A DNA stretch of 64,000 nt from assembly GCF_038396675.1 (NCBI RefSeq), contig NC_088922.1:15802001-15866000 (forward strand). Direction: 5' to 3'. Below, piece after piece: positions 22,926 through 31,989 of this stretch. The translations under genes and the position numbers were made by a program. The notes below the pieces were generated by a model. It ran no database searches. It was not told the origin of the DNA and worked only from the letters and a program-made list of their open reading frames with translations. Position 1 is the first letter of the stretch, and each line of letters begins with the position of its first letter. This DNA is from Hydra vulgaris. Taxonomy: Eukaryota; Cnidaria; Hydrozoa; Anthoathecata; Hydridae.

Positions 22926-24468
22926 GACATGTAAATCGACATGCCATTCAGTCAGTATATGGAAGTCAATCAGTCAGTATTATCAAGACAGTTTATCGAA
23001 GTGAGTTTTATCAAAGTGTTTTATCGAAGAACATCAATACAAGAAGTGAAATACAACAAGTGTTTCATTACATCAATACAGTCCACATCCAACCAAGACG
23101 TTGTGTTCCACAGAGCATTATTGTATCATCACAAGGTAAATAGAACACGGTAAGCCTTGAGAAGCGTGATTATTTATTTTTATTATTTTTATGACTTCAA
23201 GTGCAAAAATGGCTCCTGACAGTCTTGGATTAGAACTAAGAAAGAAAATTATTGGCGATTACGTAAGTGGAATGTCACAAAAAAGTATTTGTGATAAATA
23301 TCGCGTAAAAAAATGGACCGTATCAAGACTATGCTCCAAATATCGTTCTACGGGGAAGTTGGCAGCAGATAACAAAGGTGGAAGACCACGTTTCACCACT
23401 TTTAGAGAGCATTCTATGATTGTCAGATCCGTCAAGAAGGATCCCTGGATATCATCAGTCAAGATACAAAAGCAATTAGAGCTGCCTGTATCGGACCGAA
23501 CAATCAGACGACGTGCTGTTGAAGCCGGATTGTTTTCTCGACGCCCTGCAAAGAAAGCGCTGATTTCACTAAAAAACAGAAGAAAAGACTCCTGTTTGCT
23601 ATATCTCATATTGAATGGAATGTGCAAAAATGGCGAACTGTCCTGTTCAGTGATGAATCGAAGTTCAACATTATTGGGAGCGATGGCATTTGCCGTGTAC
23701 GCCGACCGGCCGGAAAACGCCTTGATTTACGTTACTGCCATAAGACCGTGAAGCATGGTGGAGGCAATGTAATGGTCTGGGGGTGTTTTTCTGCTAACGG
23801 TCTAGGTCCAATACATCGAAACGATGGAATAATGGACCGTTTCATGTATAAAAATATCCTGAAAGATGTTATGTTACCTCATGCTGAATGGAATATGCCA
23901 ATAAAATGGGTTTTTCAGCAAGACAACGATCCGAAATACACTGCAAAAGTAGTCAAGTAGTGGTTTCAAGACAACCACCTATCGGTGATTGATTGGCCAC
24001 CTCAATCTCCGGACTCAACCCTATCGAGAACCTGTGGGAGATCGTCAACCGCAGAATTAATCGTGAAGGTGTTCGTAATAAGGATCAACTGTTTGAACAA
24101 ATCCAAAAGACCTGGGCAGCGATTCCACAAAGTTTCATTGATCACCTGATTGAATCTATGCCTCGAAGATGCAAGGCTATGATCGACAACAAAGGATTTG
24201 CCACGAAATGTTGATAGCGAAATACAGCTTGGTCAACATTTTGTCGAGTTGCACTTGTTTTGTTCAGAAAGAAATCAACTCTTTTTAATACTTTTGATTA
24301 ATTTATTAACTTTCGTGTACAAATAATGAACTTTGTGATGAATAAAACTTGAAGAACTTTGTCTCTAAACAGCTACATAGTTATTTCTCTAAATTGAAAA
24401 AATGCAGCACTTTTATATAAAGAAACTAAATTAGCATTATTTGGTTGCACTCGTTTTGTCCGATACTG
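22926..24468 (+). mobile_element. Tc1/mariner element, left copy, 5'-truncated
   Basis: This is the mirror image of the right copy but cut at the palindrome edge, so it lacks the 5' terminal repeat. The 3' end is at 24468, reading GTTTTGTCCGATACTG then TA. It carries the transposase pseudogene 23191-24214. Confidence 0.85.
23191..24214 (+). pseudogene. Tc1-like transposase, left copy (frameshifted)
   Basis: This is the cut-and-paste transposase of the mariner element. Residues 1-130 (23191-23600) hold the paired-like helix-turn-helix region (LRKKIIGDYVSGMSQKSICD, GRPRFTT). The frame then shifts to 23622-23960, which carries the first catalytic block (VLFSDESKFN), MVWGCFSANG and the second (VFQQDNDPKYTA). 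A stop at 23958-23960 and another shift near 23990 lead to the last block (GLNPIENLWE, 24000-24030), where the third acidic residue of the D,D34E triad is expected. The gene is therefore broken in at least three places and should give no active enzyme. The right copy carries the same lesions. Confidence 0.93.
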
Positions 24469-24773
24469 TACTGTAAGAATTCGTTCTTGTCCGATAGATA
24501 TTTGAACCAAGATCTGTTCGCAGTCCTGTTTTTTATTTATATCTTTGATCTCGATTACATCCAAATTCTAAAAATTGTTATATACTAAATATACTATATA
24601 CATATACTTTTTATTTCTTTTTTATTTATTTTTTTTGTAATTTACTTTCCCAAGGCCAAGAAGGCCACTACAGATGAGGAGGTTACTTGTGGTTATAACC
24701 CTCTCCCAACTCTATAACTCCAAAACACGAACCTTGACGAACAAGGCTGCTGCGCAGAAGAACAAGAAGAACA

Positions 24774-24775
<2 letters not shown>
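24469..24775. other. Palindrome inner segment (left half of the spacer)
   Basis: Non-mariner sequence between the transposon end and the TA-rich axis. A 40-base stretch near 24551-24595 (ATTACATCCAAATTCTAAAA...) is nearly identical to 20638-20674 beside the LINE tail, so this segment shares a repeat with the 20.6-kb region. It is mirrored at 24844-25150. Confidence 0.7.

Positions 24776-24841
<66 letters not shown>
24776..24841. repeat. (TA)n at palindrome axis
   Basis: About 33 uninterrupted TA dinucleotides centred on 24809/24810. Confidence 0.97.
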
Positions 24842-24845
<4 letters not shown>

Positions 24846-25404
24846 TGTTCTTCTTGTTCTTCTGCGCAGCAGCCTTGTTCGTCAAGGTTCGTGTTTTGGA
24901 GTTATAGAGTTGGGAGAGGGTTATAACCACAAGTAACCTCCTCATCTGTAGTGGCCTTCTTGGCCTTGGGAAAGTAAATTACAAAAAAAATAAATAAAAA
25001 AGAAATAAAAAGTATATGTATATAGTATATTTAGTATATAACAATTTTTAGAATTTGGATGTAATCGAGATCAAAGATATAAATAAAAAACAGGACTGCG
25101 AACAGATCTTGGTTCAAATATCTATCGGACAAGAACGAATTCTTACAGTACAGTATCGGACAAAACGAGTGCAACCAAATAATGCTAATTTAGTTTCTTT
25201 ATATAAAAGTGCTGCATTTTTTCAATTTAGAGAAATAACTATGTAGCTGTTTAGAGACAAAGTTCTTCAAGTTTTATTCATCACAAAGTTCATTATTTGT
25301 ACACGAAAGTTAATAAATTAATCAAAAGTATTAAAAAGAGTTGATTTCTTTCTGAACAAAACAAGTGCAACTCGACAAAATGTTGACCAAGCTGTATTTC
25401 GCTA

Positions 25405-26428
25405 TCAACATTTCGTGGCAAATCCTTTGTTGTCGATCATAGCCTTGCATCTTCGAGGCATAGATTCAATCAGGTGATCAATGAAACTTTGTGGAATCGC
25501 TGCCCAGGTCTTTTGGATTTGTTCAAACAGTTGATCCTTATTACGAACACCTTCACGATTAATTCTGCGGTTGACGATCTCCCACAGGTTCTCGATAGGG
25601 TTGAGTCCGGAGATTGAGGTGGCCAATCAATCACCGATAGGTGGTTGTCTTGAAACCACTACTTGACTACTTTTGCAGTGTATTTCGGATCGTTGTCTTG
25701 CTGAAAAACCCATTTTATTGGCATATTCCATTCAGCATGAGGTAACATAACATCTTTCAGGATATTTTTATACATGAAACGGTCCATTATTCCATCGTTT
25801 CGATGTATTGGACCTAGACCGTTAGCAGAAAAACACCCCCAGACCATTACATTGCCTCCACCATGCTTCACGGTCTTATGGCAGTAACGTAAATCAAGGC
25901 GTTTTCCGGCCGGTCGGCGTACACGGCAAATGCCATCGCTCCCAATAATGTTGAACTTCGATTCATCACTGAACAGGACAGTTCGCCATTTTTGCACATT
26001 CCATTCAATATGAGATATAGCAAACAGGAGTCTTTTCTTCTGTTTTTTAGTGAAATCAGCGCTTTCTTTGCAGGGCGTCGAGAAAACAATCCGGCTTCAA
26101 CAGCACGTCGTCTGATTGTTCGGTCCGATACAGGCAGCTCTAATTGCTTTTGTATCTTGACTGATGATATCCAGGGATCCTTCTTGACGGATCTGACAAT
26201 CATAGAATGCTCTCTAAAAGTGGTGAAACGTGGTCTTCCACCTTTGTTATCTGCTGCCAACTTCCCCGTAGAACGATATTTGGAGCATAGTCTTGATACG
26301 GTCCATTTTTTTACGCGATATTTATCACAAATACTTTTTTGTGACATTCCACTTACGTAATCGCCAATAATTTTCTTTCTTAGTTCTAATCCAAGACTGT
26401 CAGGAGCCATTTTTGCACTTGAAGTCAT
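25405..26428 (-). pseudogene. Tc1-like transposase, right copy (frameshifted)
   Basis: Mirror image of the copy at 23191-24214, with identical translations in all three frame blocks (25868-26428, 25659-25997 and 25405-25626). It carries the same two frameshifts and the same stop. It faces the left copy tail to tail, about 1.2 kb apart. Identical inactivating lesions show that both descend from one already dead copy. Confidence 0.93.
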
Positions 26429-26729
26429 AAAAATAATAAAAATAAATAATCACGCTTCTCAAGGCTTACCGTGTTCTATTTACCTTGTGATGATACAATA
26501 ATGCTCTGTGGAACACAACGTCTTGGTTGGATGTGGACTGTATTGATGTAATGAAACACTTGTTGTATTTCACTTCTTGTATTGATGTTCTTCGATAAAA
26601 CACTTTGATAAAACTCACTTCGATAAACTGTCTTGATAATACTGACTGATTGACTTCCATATACTGACTGAATGGCATGTCGATTTACATGTCTCTTATA
26701 TAGTAAAATGAACCTGTGTGAACCTGTTC

Positions 26730-26900
26730 TGGAAGATTCTAGATGCTTCTTTTCGATGCTTCTGGAAGCTTCTGGATGCGTCTGGATGCTTCTGAATGTT
26801 TCTGAATATTTCTGGATGCTACTGGATGCTTCCAGATGTTCCTTCTGGAAACTTCTGGAAGCTTCTGCATGATTCTGGAAACTTCTGGATACTTCCTTTA
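26730..26900. repeat. Degenerate CTTCTGGATG tandem repeat
   Basis: About fifteen diverged copies of a 10-12 base unit around TTCTGGATGC / TTCTGGAAGC. It lies in the 5' non-coding part of the right mariner copy, just outside the palindrome. Confidence 0.85.
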
Positions 26901-27254
26901 ATTATCAAAAAACTTCCGTGACGTTGACACGAACCAGACTTAAGAAAATGAAACAAACCAAAAAAGTTGCACTTGTTTTGTCCGCTGCAAAATGGCACTT
27001 ATTAACGAAATTCTGCCTGTGTGCTGTCACCTGTCAGCTGATTGCTCATGTCATGGCATGCTATGACTCCAGACTCCTGAACTGTTCGCTGTGGTAGTAT
27101 AGTTCGTTTTGTTTTTAAGACATGTAAAATTAGGAACACTTTTTAGCATTGTTTGATGTTTGTTGCGAATGTTTTGTCCAATACTGTGTGTTTATATATA
27201 TTGATTTTAATAAAAAAAGGCAGCGTATAGCTATTTTTTAAATATATTTTGATA

Positions 27255-27312
27255 TAATAATATATTAACAATATTTCGCTGACCTATTGTGGTCAGCTTC
27301 ATCAGGTAATGA
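27255..27312 (-). ncRNA. Hammerhead-like motif, left arm of Penelope-like element 1
   Basis: On the minus strand it reads CTGATGA (27299-27305), one extra A, a 7-bp stem GCTGACC/GGTCAGC, then GAAA (27274-27277), followed by an AT stem with a short loop. The core words fit a type I hammerhead, but the extra A and a poor stem I argue that this copy is decayed. Confidence 0.45.
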
Positions 27313-27559
27313 AAAAAACGTTACAAAGTAGCACCAAACCAACCGTTTAAAGAAGAAGACAATAAAAAGCGTAAAGTATAAAAACCAATATAAACCAATA
27401 ATATAATAGTCACTATCATCCACATATCTTTTGTAAGTTAATGGTAGGAATGAATTAACAAAGGCTATATTAAAGGCACTTTTTTTATCTTCATAGCTGA
27501 AGCATTTTGCAAAATATAGAAAAAAGAGCCCTTAATATAATTTGTTAATTCATTCCAAC

Positions 27560-28510
27560 CAGTGACTTGCAAATGATATGTAGACGATACTCGATAGCTC
27601 GCTTCGATTCGAAAGAAAAACAAGAACTGTTTCTTAAAAGTTTAAATGAACCAAACACCTCCATATAATACACTGTTGAACTTGAAAACGAAAGAAAACT
27701 TTTTAGATATAAATATTACAAATACAATTAAAGGATTTTATAAATTTTAAGTACGATATGTGATAACAATCAAAACAAGTACGGATGCAGTAACAAATGT
27801 TCAAATAAAACCAAACTCTAACATCAAACAAAGCATAATCACTGGCGTCTTTAAAGGATTTCTATGTAGAGGAAAACAAATCTGCTCCCAAAAACACCTC
27901 TCACAAGAAATTGACTTCCTCAGAGATATATTTTTTGAAAACGGCTATAACAAAAGTCATCTTATTAAAATAACCAAAAACTATTTTGACCACGTTTTAA
28001 AAAATACTACATCTAAACAATTAGATAAGCAGTTTGTTAAACTACCTTGGATACCTATTATTGACCCTAAACTCCGAAGAGAATTTAGAAAACAAAACAT
28101 CAGAGTTATATTTACTTCAGCTCCCAATTTAAATAACATATTATGCAACAATAAAACAAAACTACCTCCGATTTCAAATCCGGGAGTTTACCAACTTAAA
28201 TGCTCATGTGGAAATATATATATATAATAGCGAGACCAAAAAGAAAATCATTTGAAGAAATGCGGAACACCAAAGAGCCAGTAAAAATCAAAAATGGTCG
28301 AGTTTAGGAGCCACGCAACATTCTAGAACATGCCGTGGTACTTTTGATTAGCTGAATCCTAAGACCTTGGCAGTCATTCCAGAATACAGGATAAGAAAAG
28401 TAAGAGAACCCCTGGTGATAAATAAAGCAAGAAATCGATACGAGATAGGTATTGGGCAAACTGTTCTAAAAAGAAATGACGGGGATAATGTGAAAACAAA
28501 AACTTAGGGA
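27560..28510 (+). pseudogene. Penelope-like RT/GIY-YIG remnant 1
   Basis: The end of the RT palm is visible as YVDDT at 27577-27591, then the thumb (SKEKQELFLKSLNE, 27613-27655). The open frame 27760-28227 covers the linker (SIITGVFKGFLCRGKQICS, PWIPIIDPKLRREFRKQN) and the start of the GIY-YIG endonuclease (NPGVYQLKCSCGNIYI). A shift at the TATATA run then moves the frame, and the rest of the nuclease follows (NAEHQRASKNQKWSSLGATQ, NKARNRYEIGIGQTV) to about 28500. This is the expected Penelope order of RT followed by GIY-YIG. The N-terminal part of RT is missing, and stops occur near 27582 and 28246, so the copy is dead. Confidence 0.88.
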
Positions 28511-28633
28511 TCATTTTTGACAAAAATTTAACTGACGTCACTATTTTATTATTTGATTGGTTTTTATATTTAACGATTTTTAATGTCTTCTTTAATAAAA
28601 GGTTAGTTTTATGTTATTTTGTAACGTTTTTTT

Positions 28634-28690
28634 CATTACCTGATGACACTGACTACAATAGGTCAGCGAAATATCGTTAATATAGCAGTA
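28634..28690 (+). ncRNA. Hammerhead-like motif, right arm of Penelope-like element 1
   Basis: CTGATGA (28640-28646), a stem CTGAC/GTCAG with unpaired bases at its foot, GAAA (28668-28671), a 4-bp stem III (ATAT with ATAT) and TA at 28683-28684 as the likely cleavage step. Stem I has at least one mismatch. It is a decayed relative of the better preserved motif at 30131. Confidence 0.45.
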
Positions 28691-28708
28691 TATCAAAATA
28701 TATTTAAC

Positions 28709-29185
28709 TAGGAAATTAAAAAAAAATTTCTTTTTTCAAATCCATGCTTTATGCAAGCAGAATTCTATTGGGCCTAGAAATTCTTTTTTTGTTATCTTTT
28801 GTAGAGGGAAAAATTACTGTTTTTTTTTTTTTTTTAATTTAAAAATTACTGTTTTTACTAAATTTTTTTTTTTTAACTTAATAACTTAAGACTTATTAAC
28901 TTAATAACTTAAAACAATAGGTTTTGAATCGCTGCGCTTTAATGTCTTCGAAACTGCAAATAATTTGCAAATTAATGATTTTTGTGACATAATACGCAAT
29001 TCATATCAAATAAATAAAGTATATGGGGTATACAAATTAAATTTTTGTTAACTTAATTAACTTTTTTTGGTCAAATTTTTCCATTTCCTTGTATTGTCAT
29101 CGAAAATGATTAAGTGTACAAAATTTGAGCAAAATTGGTTGAGAAAAATGCTTTCAAAAATTGATTTCAAGTTTTGTGGCACACA
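28709..29185. other. AT-rich spacer, no gene recognised
   Basis: T-runs near 28820 and 28865 and TTAACTTAATAACTTAA repeats near 28875-28915. Nothing else supportable. Confidence 0.4.
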
Positions 29186-29450
<265 letters not shown>

Positions 29451-29557
29451 AGTAACCTTATATAAAGCATGGAAAAAATAATTAGACGCTGTCTTTTTTA
29501 TTAAAATCAATTTATATATTTATAAACATATCGTATAACAAGAAATGACTTTTAAAA

Positions 29558-29630
<73 letters not shown>

Positions 29631-29636
29631 ATATAC

Positions 29637-30009
29637 CGAGGGCAAATGGAAAAAACGTTGTGCCAATCACAAACAATCTTTTGAACGTAAAAAATACTCA
29701 AAAGAGACTATGCTGTCTAAATATATATGGCAACTAAAAGAAAAAAATATTAATTTTAAATTAAACTGGTCTATCCTAAAAACTGCGCCTGCTTATAATA
29801 ACATTTCCAAAAAATGTACACTATGTTTACAAGAAAAATTTGAAATTATTACTCATTTAGATCAAGAAAATTTACTAAATAAAAAATCAGAATTAATTTC
29901 TAAATGCAGACATGAAAATAAGTTCCTTTTAAAAATTATAAAAACAAATGACCAGTCCAAATTTATCCTAATTCTAAAGAACTCTTTTCATGATTTTTTA
30001 ATTATCTAA
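29637..30009 (+). pseudogene. Penelope-like GIY-YIG endonuclease end, remnant 2
   Basis: An open frame emerges directly from the (TA)n tract and reads TEGKWKKRCANHKQSF, SKYIWQLKEKNINFKLNWSI, CTLCLQEKFEIITHLDQENL and LNKKSELISKCRHENKFLL. This is the distal GIY-YIG nuclease plus the cysteine/arginine-rich tail typical of Penelope-like elements, and it differs clearly from remnant 1, so it is a different subfamily. Everything upstream (RT and the GIY and YIG strands) is missing, and the copy begins at the TA repeat. The intact stop at 30007-30009 is followed 120 bases on by the hammerhead motif. The short TA-coded N-terminus of the open frame is not real protein. Confidence 0.85.
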
Positions 30010-30130
30010 TGTAGTTGATGCAACTTCCTGGTTAAAAAATACTACAGTTATTACATAATTAATTATAACAATTCCTAACTTCCTGTGAAATAATTTTTCT
30101 ATAATTTGAAAACTTTTTTATGTTTAGACA

Positions 30131-30175
30131 TTCTTCCTGATGAACCTGCTGATGGTGAAACACATTGTAGAAGAG
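30131..30175 (+). ncRNA. Type I hammerhead ribozyme motif
   Basis: All core elements are present in order. Stem I 5' strand TTCTTC (30131-30136); CTGATGA (30137-30143); stem II ACC/GGT (30144-30146, 30154-30156) with a 7-base loop; GAAA (30157-30160); a minimal stem III of 3 bp closed by the loop CAT (30163-30165); GTA with cleavage expected after A30169; and stem I 3' strand GAAGAG (30170-30175), giving 5 Watson-Crick pairs plus one G-U. A very short stem III is the hallmark of retroelement hammerheads. It sits where Penelope-like elements carry such ribozymes, just 3' of the GIY-YIG frame. Confidence 0.75.
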
Positions 30176-30179
30176 ATCA

Positions 30180-31680
30180 AAAATTAGATAAATGTTTTTA
30201 CTAATTTATATATTTGTTGCAGTATTTTAAAAATGAAAAAATTATCAAAATTAAACGATTTGACAAAAAGTTATAATAATACCGATAGTACATAAATACC
30301 GATTTTTTGATATATGGATTTGTTGAAGAAACTGTGGTCAAAAATATACTTTTCTCAACTAAAATTAACATAAATTTGTCAATTCTCTTTTAAACGTCTA
30401 TAATTTGGTATCAAAAGATAGGTATTAGAGTGGGGTACAAATTCATGTTGGTTTCTAGCTATTGGGCGTATCCAGGAGGCTAGATGGGGTACCAAACCAA
30501 CACCTACACCGCCAATAAATGCAAGTTTTATCTACAAAAAAGTTTATTTATTGCTAAAATACTTGATTTTCATTTTATTTTTTAAAAGTAATTATTATTT
30601 GCTTCCAGACCACTGCCAAATATGAAACTTAGGGTGGGTGTTAGTTCAGTTTAGGGTGTTAACACACCCTAAAATGAAAAAAAAATTTCTAAATAATTTT
30701 TTTTCATTATTAAAAAAAATAAATTTAGTATGAAATACAAAAACTTTATTTTACTACTACTAGATGCACACATTGATTCAGTGAAATAGGGGACGTGTGC
30801 CACCACGTCTCTCCAACCTAAAAATAGATTCAAATTTTTATATGCAATTTAGAAAAAGATTTAAATTGCTATTATATAAAATAAAACAAAATAGCATTAA
30901 CAAAATTACAAGATGCATCAGAGGATCCATTCTTTCTGTAAAAAAAGCGTTTAAATCCCCCCTCCTAACCTAAAAATAATACTTTTAAATTAAATTATTT
31001 TGAACTAAACCAATTATTAATTTTTGTCTTGGCTTTTAGTAAATGATTAAAATTTTAAATTCCATCAATGAAACAAATAATAATCATTTTTAACTATAGA
31101 CACGACGAGAACGTAAGTCAGAGCCTCCTATCAAAATAATTGCAAGTCACACAACTTGCTGTACTTTTTTTGCAAGTCATACCACTTGCAGTAATTAATT
31201 TATACATATATTGATAATAAATTTTATACATATATTTATCATACTTAAATCACAGAAGCAATATTATTACAAGTTGTTACATATTCACTTGTGTTGGGGT
31301 AAGCTTTGTCACAAAAATGTTGTGACAAAGCTTACCCTAAACAACAAGTTTGGTTTCTACTATCACATAAATAACATTAAACCACATAATAAAACAGCCA
31401 ATTTATGAAAAAATCAACTCTCGTGCAATAACATCAGCAGCAAGCTGGATTTTTTTTATGAGATTGTCAACGCTTCTGAATCAGATTCATCCTTTTTCCT
31501 GTAAGAAATGGTATAAATTCTGTTTTCTTTTCTCTTATTTGTTTTTACTACTCGCCCATCATACATGATAGATTTTACCATCTGTATCAAACCATTTATG
31601 GCAGAGTTCTCTCCCAACAATTCTTTTATACATTACATCATATAAGTTTCAAGTTGTTTAATAGATAAGTGCTTATATAA
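30180..31680. other. No gene recognised
   Basis: AT-rich. A small inverted repeat is visible at 31298-31335 (GGGTAAGCTTTGTCACAA...TTGTGACAAAGCTTACCC, perfect 18-bp arms). Short repeats of TTGCAAGTCA(C/T)AC occur near 31140-31190. AGGGTG words near 30635-30665 are inverted (AGGGTGTTAACACACCCT). Confidence 0.5.
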
Positions 31681-31685
31681 AAAAA

Positions 31686-31746
31686 AAAGCTGGAGCGAGA
31701 GCTGCGTATTCTAAAAGATGGAATACGCCGCTCTCGCTCCAGCTTT
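31686..31746. repeat. GC-rich hairpin, 26-bp arms
   Basis: The arm AAAGCTGGAGCGAGAGC-T/G-GCGTATTC is inverted around a 9-base loop with one mismatch. This is strikingly GC-rich for the region and may mark a transposon end, possibly that of the transposase-like gene to its right. Confidence 0.9.
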
Positions 31747-31989
31747 CTTTTTTCTTTTTCTTTTTCATCCATTTTTTCTTTTTCATCCATTTTTTGTCTT
31801 TGACATGTCTTTTTGAAATCTCTGCTCATAATGCAGTGTGTTTCAGTCGATTATTTATTCTTTTTTTATGAGATGCTTGCATTGAGCACTTAACTATATT
31901 TTCCCTAGATATTTGGTCAAGACTATCTAGATAATCTATAGTTCTATTCTTTTTTGATCTTATTTTTATATATAACAAACTGTTGAATT

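Larger units (their letters stand above)
22926..26693. repeat. Perfect-looking 3,768-bp palindrome
   Basis: Positions i and 49619-i are complementary throughout every part I compared: both outer edges, all mirrored open frames with identical translations, and the centre. Each arm is 1,884 bp, and the axis lies within (TA)n at 24776-24841. Matching stops at 22925 on the left, where the LINE begins, and at 26694 on the right, where the mariner copy simply continues. The two arms share the same transposase frameshifts. Either a very recent inverted duplication or an assembly/read artefact. Confidence 0.93.
25151..27186 (-). mobile_element. Tc1/mariner element, right copy, both ends present
   Basis: The left end (transposon 3') begins CAGTATCGGACAAAACGAGT preceded by TA. 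The right end, read inward on the minus strand, is CAGTATTGGACAAAACATTC. The TIRs continue to similar ...AATGCTAA words about 35 bases in. Length is 2,036 bp. The right flank reads TG rather than TA, so the target duplication has decayed or the outer base is misplaced. Because this copy is full length, it is the likely donor of the palindrome. Confidence 0.85.
27237..28708 (+). mobile_element. Penelope-like element 1 with inverted terminal arms
   Basis: Arms of about 165-185 bp (27237-27420 and 28545-28708) are inverted copies; both hold a hammerhead-like motif and the words GTAACGTTTTTTTCATTACC. Between them lies a decayed Penelope-type reverse transcriptase end and GIY-YIG endonuclease. Inverted terminal repeats and terminal hammerhead motifs are known for Penelope-like elements. 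A smaller inverted repeat sits at 27443-27472 and 27530-27557. Confidence 0.8.

Noticed and set aside
22941-23153. 70-aa open frame (and its mirror at 26466-26678) upstream of the mariner transposase
   Set aside because: It shows no domain, lies in the transposon leader and contains simple recurring TCAGTC/ATCGAAG words. Probably non-coding.
23259-23627. 122-aa minus-strand open frame (mirror at 25992-26360)
   Set aside because: It is the antisense shadow of the transposase.
25055-25246. 63-aa open frame (mirror at 24373-24564)
   Set aside because: It spans the transposon's inverted repeat and its flank, with no coding signature.
31298-31335. 18-bp perfect inverted repeat as a terminator or regulatory site
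   Set aside because: There is no associated gene; it is more likely a small fold-back of unknown origin.
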